Source: Ophioceras dolichostomum (taxonomy: Eukaryota; Ascomycota; Sordariomycetes; Magnaporthales; Ophioceraceae). Taken from it: a DNA stretch of 21,707 bases. The stretch covers positions 403-22,109 of the forward strand of contig PYST01000496.1 in assembly GCA_003049485.1 (NCBI GenBank), given 5' to 3'. The position numbers and the translations under genes are program-made. Every line of letters begins with the position of its first letter. Within the stretch, counting starts at the first letter, position 1. A model generated the notes under the pieces. The model was not told the DNA's origin and made no database searches. It saw only the letters and a program-made list of their open reading frames with translations. Positions 1 to 9,998 of this stretch are shown here, in pieces.

Positions 1-107
1 CCCCCCCCCCCCCCCCCCCCCCCGGGGCGCGCAAAAAAAAAAAAGCGATCGGAATTCTCTGCGACCGGGGTGGGGGGAGGGGGAGGGCTGGACTGGTTGT
101 GAGGGCG

Positions 108-150
108 CGCCGGTCCGCCACCGAAGACTACGCCGGTTGGCGGACCGGCG
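108..150. repeat. 13-bp perfect inverted repeat, 17-bp spacer
   Basis: CGCCGGTCCGCCA at 108-120 is repeated in reverse complement as TGGCGGACCGGCG at 138-150. It could form a GC-rich hairpin or be the end of a small element. No partner copy was seen elsewhere in the window. Confidence 0.85.
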
Positions 151-152
151 TT

Positions 153-215
153 GCTTGACAGTGGTATGGCTTTGCACATCACGCGGTGGCTTGACATTGG
201 TATGGCTTTGCACAT
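153..215. repeat. 27-bp direct repeat, two copies, period 36
   Basis: GCTTGACAGTGGTATGGCTT followed by TGCACAT at 153-179 recurs at 189-215 with a single difference (G to T after GCTTGACA). It begins directly after the inverted repeat at 108-150. Confidence 0.85.
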
Positions 216-874
216 GTAAACTATCAGAGATCTTTCTCACGTCACATAGATAATCAGGTTGACCAAACATCGCTGCCCAGTTCACGAACCAGAGGAGAGA
301 TCCCTGACTGATGAGCAGGACAACTGCGCCAGCTCCTTCGCCATTACGTGATGTGATCTATCTACCACCATATCAACCGGAGGCCTTTCGGGGGCAGGTT
401 GCCTTATGTTCAAGCGAAATCTGCGTCTTTTAGGAGCGATGATGTCAAATGGGAAGAAGAAGATCAAATGGGAGTTGAAAAAAGCTGTTGTCGAATCCAA
501 TGGCCGCCAGTACCCCTCAACCATCATCAGAAGCCAGCCAGCCCCCACAAAACCAAGCAGATGAGGGAAGAAACACCACACCAAACGCCGTTATCCACAG
601 AAAAATGCTTTCCTCAAACCAGGTGTAATGATGCCGCAATGAGAAGATGATGGAGAAAGCCTTGTAATTGTTGCACGTGGGAAGGACAAGAGGTCTCTGC
701 CACAGCCGCTGGATGGTGGTTCCAAGGACCTGGGTCGAAAAAAAAAAACAAAGAGGTATACCGCCGGGGATTTCAGAATGAAAGAAAGGTATATACAACC
801 CAAAAAGAAGTATGTGAAGATAGTACGTATATACGCCGTGTTTGACGGACAGTCGTGTCGACTCCGAGAGACGC

Positions 875-2413
875 TCACGCCAGCACGACGGCACATACCG
901 TCGCCACGGCAGCCACCATCATGAGCAGGACACCGCCAGCATCCGGCCTTCTCCTCGACCCCGCCGCAGCACCAGTCGCCGCAGCCGGCGCGCTGGTCGC
1001 CGCGCCGCCGCCGCCGCCGGCGCTGCTCCCACTACCAGTCCCCACAGGCGTCGCCGCCCCTCCTCCGCCGCCGCTGTTGCTCGTCGCGCCGCCGCCGTTG
1101 TTCCCCGCGCTCAGGTCCACCGACGCCGCGGTGCTCGTGCACACGCCCGTCAGCGTGGCCAAGCTCGCGGCCGTCTGCAGCGCCGCGGGCGTGGAGCCGC
1201 AGTTCGTGTACTGGGTCATCCAGATCGCGTCCGAGTCCTGGTCGAACACCACGTAGGCCGCGCGCAGGAACGTGTCGCCCAGCAGCGTGAAGCTCGGGGA
1301 GGCGGCCAGCCCCAGGACGCACATGTCGCCCGCCTGCCGAATCATCTCGCGGTAGGGCACGCGGACGGTGACGCCTGGAAACGAGAAGTCGACGGTTCCG
1401 TTCAGCGAGACGAGCGAGCAGGAGACCGGCCAGTAGCCGTTGGTGTCCTGCGCGACGGATCCGAAGTCGGCCGCGATGGCCTTGATGATCGGCTCGGGGA
1501 GCAAGGTCAGGGTCGAGCCCGTGTCGAGGAACACCTGCATGCGCGTGTTGTTGTACGCCTTCGTCGGCATGCCGTTCGGCGGGCTGAGCGAGATGCCGTC
1601 CATCTGCACCCAGTACCTGCGCACCAGGTCGGGCGACATAGCCGCGGGCGTGATGGGCAGCTTGGCGAGCCGGCCCGCGAACTTGGAGGTGTCCACCCCG
1701 CCGAAGACGACCACGCCCGTCTTCTCGTCCTTACCGCCCAGCGCAACCGAGAACGCTTTCGTCTTGGTCAGGTTCTGCGCCACGAGCTCGTCAATGAAGT
1801 TGCGGTACCCTATCGTCTGCCCGTCGCCGTGGCCGATTCCTAGTATGCCTGCCGCCTGTGTCTCCGAGGACGTGGCGACGCCAAACTGAGCGCTGCGGAT
1901 CGACATGTTCGTGCCCGGGACGCCGATATTGTCGCGGACGTAGCTGATGTTGGCGGACCCGATCCCGTACTGCAGGATCTTGGACGTGCCCAGCCTCTGC
2001 ACGGTCGACGACTGGGTTGTGTCGAAGAAGCCGGCCTGGTTGCAGAACTTCTGCTGGCCGGGGTCCAGGACCGAGCAGGTCGGGTTCACCCAGAGCTCGA
2101 ACGAGCCCGTGTCGAGGTGGAGGAGCGCTTCCTGGGGAGGGGTGCCAAAGCTTAGGCGGGTGTAGTACGCCACGTCGAAGCGCTGCTTGAGGGACGCTGT
2201 GAAGGCGCGCTTGCCGAAGCGCGCCTCGTCGTCGGAGTGCCAGATCGGCATGTGCACGCAGCCGTTGTCGTGGGGCGGGAACATGTTGTCGTCTGTTGTT
2301 GGGGCTGCTGTTGCTCCATCTTGTCGTGAGGAGATGGATGCCGCTGATATTGGTGATGATGCCGTCGCCGCTATCAACAGGACGAGCCCGCGGAGGTGGT
2401 GGAGGAGTGCCAT
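875..2413 (-). CDS. Pepsin-family (A1) aspartic protease, secreted and probably GPI-anchored (yapsin-like)
   Basis: This 512-residue single-exon protein is an aspartic endopeptidase of family A1 expected at the cell surface or wall. Residues 1-25 form a signal peptide (a Leu/Ile/Ala core followed by small residues). A dibasic KR at 68-69 is a plausible pro-region cleavage site. The two catalytic motifs are HLDTGSFELW (Asp101) and FLDTGSTLTL (Asp297). A flap-like ISY lies near 156-158, and the conserved lobe-2 ending LLGDTFLRAAYVVFD is at 377-391. A Ser/Gly/Ala-rich linker spans about 430-485, then a basic patch SRRR and a hydrophobic tail from 492 to the end fit a GPI-anchor signal. The frame is open upstream of this ATG (only a GTG 24 bp before it). 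The ATG at 2413 is chosen because it puts the signal peptide at the N-terminus. Both catalytic motifs are intact, so activity is likely. GPI attachment is an inference. Confidence 0.93.
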   Translation of the reverse strand: MALLHHLRGLVLLIAATASSPISAASISSRQDGATAAPTTDDNMFPPHDNGCVHMPIWHSDDEARFGKRAFTASLKQRFDVAYYTRLSFGTPPQEALLHLDTGSFELWVNPTCSVLDPGQQKFCNQAGFFDTTQSSTVQRLGTSKILQYGIGSANISYVRDNIGVPGTNMSIRSAQFGVATSSETQAAGILGIGHGDGQTIGYRNFIDELVAQNLTKTKAFSVALGGKDEKTGVVVFGGVDTSKFAGRLAKLPITPAAMSPDLVRRYWVQMDGISLSPPNGMPTKAYNNTRMQVFLDTGSTLTLLPEPIIKAIAADFGSVAQDTNGYWPVSCSLVSLNGTVDFSFPGVTVRVPYREMIRQAGDMCVLGLAASPSFTLLGDTFLRAAYVVFDQDSDAIWMTQYTNCGSTPAALQTAASLATLTGVCTSTAASVDLSAGNNGGGATSNSGGGGGAATPVGTGSGSSAGGGGGAATSAPAAATGAAAGSRRRPDAGGVLLMMVAAVATVCAVVLA

Positions 2414-4600
2414 GGCTGCTGCTGGAGCTGCTGGCACTCCCTCCTGTGATGGAGAGAGTATAGGAGAGGAAAAAGGCGCTACCTCGACGTCTGCCTCATC
2501 GGTGTGGTAGATAGAGAGTGTCTTGTGAGAGAAGACAAAAAATTACGCCGAATATCGAAAGAAATTTGATAACGCAAAGAATGGGACTAGCCCGTCGTCA
2601 AGGAGTGAAGTGATCGAAAAGAAGCAGAAAAGAAACTGGGAGGACAATAACGCTCGAAGAAGAGGAGTCGTCGTCGTCGTCGAGAAAGAAAAAAATCCGA
2701 AGAAAGGCGCGAGACTCGCTCGTGTGTCCGCTCCCTCGGCTTGTGTCGCTGAAACAGTCCCGGAGCCCCTGGAGAGATGTGTGTGGCAGTCTCGCAGCCT
2801 CTCAAATTCCGCCTCCGTTTTTAAAAATTGGCCAGCCAGGAACAAAAACGATGAAAAAAAACCCCAAAAAAATTACCCAGCGACGACAGAAAAGAGAGGT
2901 CGTCGTCGACTGACCTAGAATAATGAAGAAAACGAAGAGAGAGAAAAAGGAAAGGATGAACGATCCAAACAAATTGGGACGAAAGGTTCGCCAGAGTTGG
3001 GGTGGAGTCTTGGCATTGTCGAACGAGCGAAACACGACGAGACAGTTCCAAGCCCTTGCTTGGGCTGCTGCAGGAACGGGGGGGTTTACAGCTGCAGTCC
3101 CGCTCGCCCTGCACGAGGTGTACCCCTCATTCTTGTCCCCGGCTTCCGAAGCCTGCCAATCGCCCAAGACGTCTCAGCTATATTCGATTTTCTCCCCAAG
3201 CTCCCACCAAGCCTTGTTGAAGCTTCAGGTTTGCTCTTGGGAGCTCTTGGTGCGCTCTGGGCTCTGGGGGAAATCCCGCAGCCAAGATCAAAATGTGTGT
3301 GCGTTCGGAGACCGAGCGTCTCTTCGGAATTTGGCAAGAAGCAAGAAAAGGGGCAGGGAATATCCTGACCAACGATGCATGGCTGTTTTTAGTCACATTC
3401 TGTACGGAATGGAGATTTGAGTGAATTGACTCGACATCTCGAACGATCTAGACCTCGGAAACCGACGGCCCAGTAAAGCGGGCTGCCTGCCTGTCTTGCC
3501 TATCCTGAGACGACACGAACGACACGAACAACCACAAGGCAGCTCCCCTCCCATAATCGCTACCTGGGCTGTGCTCATCAGTTAAGTCAATCACAATCAA
3601 CATCGCCCGCCGCTCGCCGCTCGCCGCTCGCCGCTCGCAGAACCACTCCCGAGTTTCCCAGGGCGACAACGATTTCTGAATTGACGATGATTTGATCGAT
3701 CGGATGAGATCTTCCCACGGATCCAACGACGGCACGACTGCCCTACACAAATTGCACCTGCGTGCGAGGGTTCTGAAAACGCCTCACCTCCACCAACGGG
3801 TCGAGAAAAACAGCCCCAAAAAGGAATCTTCGAACTACCCAAAAACCTGTGACCAAACCAGAACGAGCAGGGGGTTAACAAGCAACAAGATGCCGTCGAT
3901 CAAACAAGCAAATCTTGGCCTCAGGGGTCGCGGGCACGCTGGCGGGGTTTCGGAGTGTCGGCCCCGCTTTTGAATGGCGCGCGACCAATCGCAGTGCTAC
4001 AAGTCCCAGGCTCAATTGACTGATTCGATGGATCGGGAACGACAGAAAAACCCAACGCTTGTCTCCTTTTCCTTTCTTTCATCAGTGAGAGACAGACAAC
4101 GAACGGGTTTATCCGATCCGGCCTTTCGGAGAAATACAGGTGGGTACAGCATACAAGCAGGCATGTCATTGTTTGTTCTCTATGTATGATTGTCCCGATG
4201 TCTCTGTGCTCCGATCTTCTTCGTACGCTCTCCGCTGGGTGGGACCGGGGGCTGACGATGGATGGAAAACAAATAGGAGATTGGGATCTCCCACTCACAA
4301 CGTGTCACGGAGAAACGCGGTCGGTAGGTAAGTAGGTAGGTTGGGTACTTTATAGAGCGAATGAATGGCTGGCCAAGCTGGTGAAAGTACAAAAGTTTCT
4401 CGCAAAATTCAACAAGAGAAGAAGTGAAGCAGTCCCTAGCCCATCATTCATCAGAAGCAAGCCCCGCCGCCCATCGCCATCCACCCCAGCATCATCTCAC
4501 CACGCATTCCCCCCTCCGCAATTCTTTTCCCTGCCCAGCACAAAGAATTGGGGCGTTTTTGGTGCTAGGTAAGGTAGGTAGGCAGAGGTACCTAACCAAA
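2414..4600. other. Long intergenic stretch, no convincing gene
   Basis: The left part is upstream of the aspartic protease and should hold its promoter; it has CT-rich tracts but no clear TATA box. It carries a (GTC)5 run at 2667-2681, a 7-bp satellite at 3609-3636 and TAGG-type repeats near 4322-4341 and 4565-4580. Open frames at 2923-3420, 2802-3167 and 3921-4298 overlap others on the opposite strand and show no domain or signal peptide. The right end is downstream of the small secreted protein gene. Confidence 0.6.
3609..3636. repeat. Minisatellite, four copies of a 7-bp unit
   Basis: GCCGCTC is repeated four times without interruption. No coding context is evident. Confidence 0.9.
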
Positions 4601-5152
4601 TCAATTCGAGCGAGCACAGCAGTCGTTCGGCGCATTAGGGCGGCAAGCGTCGTTGCTGGCCGGCTGGCACCGCTGGCCGGACGGGTTGGTGTTGTCGAGG
4701 CAGAAGTCGAGGTAGGACAGGACGGGGGTGGTGCTGCCGTCGATGCAGATGAAGAGCGAGTTGCTCTCGTAGTCGCCCAGGTTGCCGCCGGGAGGCGGCT
4801 GCTGGGCGCGGGCGAGGGCCTCGTCGACGCGGGCGCGCCAGAACTCGGAGTCTGTTTGTTGCAAGGGGAGAAGAGAAGTTGTTAGGTTTGGGGTTTGTTA
4901 CTCGGGGAGTGTGGCATAGCTACCAAGCAGGCAGGGAGGGAAATTTGCGAGCAATGGTGAAGGGGGAAGGGGGAAGGGGGAACAGAGGGAGGAAAGAAGG
5001 AAAGGGGAGGAATGGAAGATGGAAATCGTACCGGCTCCAGAGATCAGGCTGAAGCCACAGTAGATCTGGTTGAGCTTGCAGGTACGGGCCGCCATGGTAG
5101 TAGAGGCGAAGACCGCGATGGCGGCGGTGGCGACGGTGCTGAAGTTGACCAT
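4601..5152 (-). CDS. Small secreted cysteine-rich protein, two exons (5152-5032 and 4851-4601)
   Basis: The spliced product has 123 residues: 40 plus one split codon from exon 1, the rest from exon 2. Residues 1-22 (MVNFSTVATAAIAVFASTTM and two Ala) are a classical signal peptide, and the mature chain begins RTCKLNQIYCGFSLISGA. There are eight cysteines: two before the intron and six after, the last two adjacent in DCCARSN at the C-terminus. Eight cysteines would suit four disulfides. The ATG has an A at -3 (AAAATGG). Splicing joins G|AC to give Asp without changing frame, which strongly supports the model. A TATA box lies about 170 bp upstream. No family is recognised. Size, secretion and cysteine content are those of fungal effector-candidate or surface proteins, but that role is inference only. 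Confidence 0.82.
4852..5031 (-). other. Spliceosomal intron, 180 nt, phase 1
   Basis: The donor is GTACGA at 5031 and the acceptor is AAACAG ending at 4852. A CCTAAC branch-site sequence lies at about 4880-4885, roughly 30 nt from the acceptor. The pyrimidine-rich 3' part and the in-frame junction fit a standard fungal intron, although 180 nt is longer than usual. Confidence 0.82.
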
Positions 5153-5320
5153 TTTGGCGGGTTTGGCGGGTTTGTGGGAGGGTTGGGAGAACGGTTGGGA
5201 GAAGCTGTGTGAAGAACGGACTTGATGGTTGCGAAGGTGAGCCTGGGCTTAGGTTTCCGGTGCTCTTGGTGATGAGTCTACGGGATTTCATGTCTGCCTC
5301 GAACGAGGTCGAGGTTCTCC

Positions 5321-5327
5321 TTTTATA
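5321..5327 (-). promoter_or_regulatory. TATA box of the small secreted protein gene
   Basis: TATAAAA reads on the minus strand, 169 bp upstream of the ATG at 5152. This spacing leaves a 5' untranslated leader of about 140 nt if transcription starts some 30 nt downstream. Confidence 0.6.
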
Positions 5328-7695
5328 GACATGCCAGAGCGACCTCTCCGTCTGTCGCTCCACGACAGTCCATCTCTACGCAGCTCTCCCTTCGTCTCGT
5401 ACTAGCGTGGTCGTCGTAACTGTTACTGCCATGATGAAGACTTGCGTCGACGCCAAAGACTGAGAGATTCTCTTCGCTTCGCTCCACGCCGCCTCGGCAT
5501 AAACGACCTCATTTTCTTGTTTTCATGCTCACCTGTCTCGCTCAGCCTGCCTGCCCTTGAGGTCACCCAGATCCTCCCTGAACTCGCGATTCTTACTGCC
5601 CCGTTGTAATACCGTTCATCGAGAAGGTATGGTCTCGAATGAGAAGCCTCACGTTCACCCCGTGCGGTCAGCAGGCATAAGGACACAAGGCGCATCTTGC
5701 CCTCAACACGACCCATCCTCCAAGCCAGCTCACTCTCCAACCTTTTCTGAGTGTCTTGAGACCGGTAGGACGGCGTCATATTCCTGCGGCTCTTCCTCGG
5801 CCGGGTACTACCAAGTGGCGAACGACTCCACGAGGCAGCCTCCGGGCTCGCCGGGCCGGATTGCCAAGCGTGATCCGACGACTGGGCTGTGCGGCGCTGT
5901 GAGCGGCGTGTTCACCTTAGCAGCTCGCGCAGGAAGCTTAGACCACGTGAGTGAGTTTTCATCATAACGAAGGCGAGATGCTGAGGCGGTGAGCCGCAGG
6001 ATTCGCTCGGTGTATAGATGGGCTAGTGTCATGTCATAGTAACGTCTGTCGGCTTGGTACTTCAGTTCTGGAATAGATCGACGCTTGGCGTACATATTAA
6101 TGGTGGTGTCTTGCTCATCATCCGACGATGCTGGGGATGAGGATATCAGGCGACGACTCGCTCGGGTGAGTCCCGAAAAATTAGGGAAGGAGGGTCGGCT
6201 AGAGATTCTCAAAGAAAATTCGACCGTTTACGCTCATTTAATGCGAGCTTGTGCTGTAGAAACCGTGGTTCAGGCATGACAGTCAGCAAAGTCACCGGTT
6301 TCCTTTTGGTGGGCTGTTGGTTATGGCAACTCGTCATCTTTTCGCCGAGATATATCCTAAATGGGAAGTGGTGCGGCGTAAAAGGAGAGTCGTGGCACAA
6401 TTCATGACAAAGACTTCGTCTAACCACACCTAACAAGCGGAGGTCTTTGGATGAACCAAAAGGGGAAGGGACTATTGGAAGTGCGAGCAATGGCAACACA
6501 CTGGACACCGAATGACACTATACTGTCATTGTGACATTAAAGATTACCACGTTCAGGCACCTAAAGGTTTGTCGTTGCAAGTCCCCATAGTATGCTCACA
6601 GTAAGCGGTCATGAGGCACATCCTCCTCTGCGACTTTGCGGTCAGCAGCACGGAGCAGCGTACCGGATTCCCAAAACCCTCTCTAGAGAAGGAAGCTGGG
6701 TAAGCCCTCTGGACCAGTGAGCTCACGTCGACTTTCAGATTCTCCAGCAGCACATGTTACTTATGCGTCGCCACTCGCGTGGCCAGAGCACTTCATGGGG
6801 CACTTCGACGGGCTGTTTCGTCCATGTGAGGATGCTCTGGGTGCACTGACCAAAGTAAGGCATTTTCCACGCAGGAAACGGACAGGTAGTCCCCCATGAC
6901 CCATAGGTTCGCTACATATAGATGTCGATGAATGCCAGAGCACCGTCGTGATTCCTGAAGGACAACACACTCATTGTATGAAAGGGGCGGTAAGTAGAGA
7001 TGGGTTGAAGAGTTAGTAGTGAGCCTATTAGCTCCAAACATCTCCTGAGAAGGGCACATTGAGCCTCTTCTCAGTGTCGTAGCGCCCTATATCCCACATA
7101 TGTCCTCGAGGTCTTAGGACTTTACTTGGCACTTGACACCTCTGACACCAAGGGCCTGCTCCCGCCAGGTGCGACTCAAGCTGTCTGCGGGATGTTTTCA
7201 ACGAGAAATGGCGCCCGTGGCAGCGATTACTTTACAACCACAAGTAAATGCCTCGTGCAAACCGTCCTGGAGCCCCCGGTCACTTGCAGCACCCGTGCGC
7301 CTTCGCCGAACTAGCATGTGTCTCCTGAGCCGCAGACACACACCTAGACGCGCCATCCGTCCTCGGACTGGGAATCATTGGGGGAGCATAAGATTTTAAG
7401 TACTGCTTAGCTGGGGATCGGGGAGATAGAAACCCCAACGCGGCACAAAGTGTCACCTCACTCACCTCACCATGTCAATGGAAACATGGAACAAAGCAGG
7501 TTAATTGGACTTCAACCATCGCTGCATCACAAGGCCATGGTCAAACAAGCTCATTATTTGCCTAAAACCATCTTCGTGTTTAGCTAGGTACTATGAGATC
7601 TCGGCACTAGGGATCGGGCCGCGGTCTTCGTGCGATTCCAAAGACATGATGCAGGGGAGTGGATGCGTGAGTCGTGTGGTTGACAGAGACTCCTA
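5328..7695. other. Long non-genic stretch
   Basis: The left end is the far promoter of the small secreted protein gene. No frame in this 2.4 kb shows a recognisable domain. The longest candidates are a minus-strand frame at 5808-6212, which has no ATG near its start, and minus-strand frames around 6553-7059. Composition is lower in GC than the flanking genes. I see no RNA gene, LTR or inverted-repeat element here. Confidence 0.5.
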
Positions 7696-8167
7696 CTAAG
7701 CGTATTTGTCGTTTGGGTCCCTCCACTCGAGGTCGAAAGTAGGCCGCAGGTCCCCAAGGTTTGCCGGCCCTGGCCACCATTGTCATCCCCATTCCATAGG
7801 ATGAGTCCTTCTTCTTCTTGTGGACGTAGACCGGCGCCACCTCGGACCCCAGGCTGAGCTGGTCGCAGCGAGACTTGAACTCCAAGTTGATTCCGGAGTT
7901 GCTCTTATCGAGCACCTCCATCGCGCGCCTGTCCTCGAACGGCTCGTCGCACAGCGGCAATACGACCCAGACCTCGTCACCGACTTCGACATCTGAATAC
8001 TGGTCTGGTTGGTCTGGTTCGGAAATGGTGCGAGCCTGTATTGCGATGGGTCGTGGGAAGCTTGGTAGCCTTTTCGTTGGATGGAGGTGGTAGAATTCGG
8101 ACTTGTTGAGGATCTCGTTGGTGTAATATTTGTGTGTTCGGAGGTGAGGGCGCGGTACTGCCAACAC
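7696..8167 (-). pseudogene. Small unidentified gene, probably frameshifted near its 3' end
   Basis: The frame from 8167 down to about 7786 reads like a real protein. It includes VEVGDEVWVVLPLCDE, then a Lys-rich HKKKKDSSYGMGMTMVARAG. From about 7765 the protein-like reading moves to another frame, GDLRPTFDLEWRDPNDKYA, ending at a TAG at 7698-7696; one base must be skipped between about 7783 and 7765 to join them. Without the shift the first frame runs on into low-quality sequence to 7607. The protein-like frame has no ATG at its start, so either an upstream exon is unseen or the start is lost. A minus-strand TATATAA lies about 30 bp upstream of 8167. The VGDEVWV opening resembles SH3-like barrels, but no family is claimed. 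A sequencing error could also explain the shift. Confidence 0.45.
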
Positions 8168-8195
8168 ATGGAGCTGGAAAGCGGAGAGATCACAA

Positions 8196-8202
8196 TTATA
8201 TA
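8196..8202 (-). promoter_or_regulatory. TATA-like box upstream of the broken gene at 7696-8167
   Basis: GTATATAATTG on the minus strand lies about 30 bp before the first protein-like codons of the gene. The closeness would leave almost no leader, so it supports a promoter only weakly. Confidence 0.35.
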
Positions 8203-8966
8203 CACCAAGCTCTGACTGCTGGGTTGGTGCGCATAGCCTCGAGTTATGCTCTTCCCCAAGACAGCAAACAGCCCTGTGTTTTAAATACAGTGATGTATTG
8301 CCTAATGCTTCACTTCACTGATCGCTTTCCCGTTGGCTCTACCAACGACGATGTCGTTGGCTCCGGGACAGCATTCATCCCCAGTTTGCGGCTGGAGGGC
8401 TTGGTATAATGGTACAAATCACTGCGGCAAGAACCGAAAACTATGCCGGTCTTGTGAGTTCGAGGTCCTGGGTTCTCGTGTTCCGAAAGCTGGACGTTGA
8501 GCGGAGCTGCTCGTCGGTTTGTACGTGCATGTCGAGAGGAGTGAATCACCAACATGTGGAGACACACTGGAAGCTTTCCCTGTGACTCCATTCCGCGTTC
8601 CTCCACAAAGGCCGATGGTGGGCGAGCCGAGGCCCATCGATATGTGTGTCCGCCACGCCAATCACTGAAGAGGATGACGTGCTCCAGAGCATCAAAGCCG
8701 GTTCGACTCTTCACTTCCATCAGTTCAATGTAGGGGGTGATGGTTCTGGGCGTTCCGCACCGTCACTGACCCATGGCCGCGACGTTCCGCAGGGTGCGCG
8801 AAGCTACGGAATGTGATAGATTAGTGCGGGTTAGCCACACAGTTGAGGGGTCACGAGAATTGTCCGCCATGACGCAGAATATTCCCTTCGCTTGCTTCTA
8901 TTGTAACAGGGAATCGTCGACTTAGCACGAGCATCAGCATGCCGCCCTCGCTCGTCCCAGAACCAC
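8203..8966. other. Intergenic stretch; one weak ORF
   Basis: A 136-residue minus-strand frame with an ATG (8310-8720) is the only candidate. It has no recognised domain, signal peptide or membrane segment and unremarkable composition, so it is not called as a gene. The right end is downstream of the Nudix gene. Confidence 0.5.
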
Positions 8967-9602
8967 CTATTGCGCCTGGGCCGAAGCAGACTGAAGACCC
9001 TTCACCACTTTCCAGGCCTCTAAGATTGTCTCCCGCTGCGCATTAGTAGTGAACTCGAGCTCGATGTGCCCCTTTTTCCCCGCGACGCACTCCTCCTCCG
9101 TCGCCCACACGTAACTCTGATGCTCCTTCGGATCGAGCTTCACGCGACTCTCGACTCCATCCCCTCCTCCCTCAGCCTCAGCTTCGACAATGAACGAGAA
9201 CTTGCCGATGCGCATCTTCCGGCGGGTGGAGAAGAAATGGACACCATCAATCTCTACGGAGTCCGGCTTTCCAGGCGCGGGGACGAGAGGCCCGATGCGC
9301 GACGCGACGAGCCCCGCCTCCTCCCACAGCTCGCGCGCGACTCCGTGCAGGATTGTGGCGTCCTCGTCGTCGACCGCTCCGCCGGGGATCTCGAACTTGT
9401 TGGGCATCGAATCGGTGGCTGCGCGCTGGATGAGCAGCATGGCGGTGTGGGTCCGGTTGAAGATGAACGCGCCGGAGGCGACGCCGTCGATGGTTGCTTT
9501 GTAGGCCTCGACGAAGTCGGGGGCCGACACGGAGAAGCGGGACGCTGTGGCCGTGTCGGAGATGGTGAATTTGAAGTCGGGCAGGGACTTGTGGTGCTCC
9601 AT
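8967..9602 (-). CDS. Nudix-family hydrolase
   Basis: This 211-residue protein should hydrolyse a nucleoside diphosphate linked to another group, with catalytic Mg2+ held by the Nudix box. The box runs from about 73 to 97: it opens FEIPGGAVDDED and closes with RELWEEAGLV, the conserved REUxEExGU core, with both metal-binding Glu (94 and 95) present. Compared with the consensus there is one extra residue between the GG and the RE, a variant I associate with fungal paralogues. A Trp/acidic segment, DPKEHQSYVWATEEEC, follows at about 158-172 and may shape the substrate pocket. The start is the ATG at 9602 (MEHHKSLPDF). No intron is needed and no organelle signal is evident. The substrate cannot be predicted. 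Confidence 0.93.
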   Translation of the reverse strand: MEHHKSLPDFKFTISDTATASRFSVSAPDFVEAYKATIDGVASGAFIFNRTHTAMLLIQRAATDSMPNKFEIPGGAVDDEDATILHGVARELWEEAGLVASRIGPLVPAPGKPDSVEIDGVHFFSTRRKMRIGKFSFIVEAEAEGGGDGVESRVKLDPKEHQSYVWATEEECVAGKKGHIELEFTTNAQRETILEAWKVVKGLQSASAQAQ

Positions 9603-9728
9603 GATGGTCTGGGATTGATGCTTATCCCTGTGTACTTGCGATTGCTGTTCTGTGTAATTTTGTTCAGCCTATGCTAACGTAGTGCTGGCAATGATGATTT
9701 TGGAAGACCATATCACCTTGTGCGCCTC

Positions 9729-9998
9729 TTAATTCTTTCCTCTGTCCAAAACAATTGAGGTTGGTTGTCGTTGGTTCTTGAGGAATGAACGCCGGTGGTT
9801 CTTTAGGAATGATTTTGCTCTCATGCCGCCATAGTTGTCGAGCGAAGTTGGTTGAGGCTCTTGGGCAGTGCTAGCCACACTGCGTGACTCAGAGAGGTTG
9901 CCCAGCACAGCCATCGCGTCGCCTGCAGGTAGATTCGCCCATGCTGACTGACTGCTTGGCAAGCCCTCATAGAGTGCTGCCTCCATCGATCGTTCCAT
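9729..9998 (-). CDS. Possible small protein with an internal repeat
   Basis: This 89-residue frame starts at an ATG (MERSMEAALYEGLPSSQSAW) and ends at TAA. No family is recognised. Near the C-terminus the block SFLKNHRR is followed by SFLKNQRQ, the product of a 16-bp direct repeat (one mismatch, period 24). It is basic at the C-terminus and acidic/Ser-rich in the middle. It is followed on the same strand by the Nudix gene (start at 9602, 127 bp away). Coding status rests only on an ATG, clean frame and plausible composition. Confidence 0.33.
   Translation of the reverse strand: MERSMEAALYEGLPSSQSAWANLPAGDAMAVLGNLSESRSVASTAQEPQPTSLDNYGGMRAKSFLKNHRRSFLKNQRQPTSIVLDRGKN
9773..9812. repeat. 16-bp direct repeat, period 24
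   Basis: GGTTCTTGAGGAATGA at 9773-9788 recurs as GGTTCTTTAGGAATGA at 9797-9812 with one mismatch. The period is a multiple of three and keeps the reading frame of the possible ORF at 9729-9998. Confidence 0.8.

Larger units (their letters stand above)
1..841. other. Left-edge non-genic stretch with homopolymers and short repeats
   Basis: The window opens with 23 C, then GGGGCGCGC, then 12 A. This is not a fungal telomere repeat (TTAGGG/CCCTAA) and may be a contig-end artefact. A 13-bp inverted repeat and a 27-bp direct repeat follow (listed separately). Open frames here are short, overlap on both strands and show no domain, so no gene is called. The last part, about 600-841, is downstream of the aspartic protease gene and may include its 3' untranslated region. 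Confidence 0.6.

Noticed and set aside
842..1843. 333-codon plus-strand open frame
   Set aside because: It is antisense to the aspartic protease, is Arg/Ala-rich, has no domain, and exists because of high GC in the real gene's codons.
5808..6212. 134-codon minus-strand frame
   Set aside because: It has no ATG at the start and no domain; parts look protein-like but the support is too thin.
8690..8715. GGTTCGACTCT resembling a tRNA B-box
   Set aside because: No A-box, no acceptor stem and no cloverleaf can be drawn around it.
9066..9677. 203-codon plus-strand open frame
   Set aside because: It is antisense to the Nudix gene, whose motif is unambiguous.
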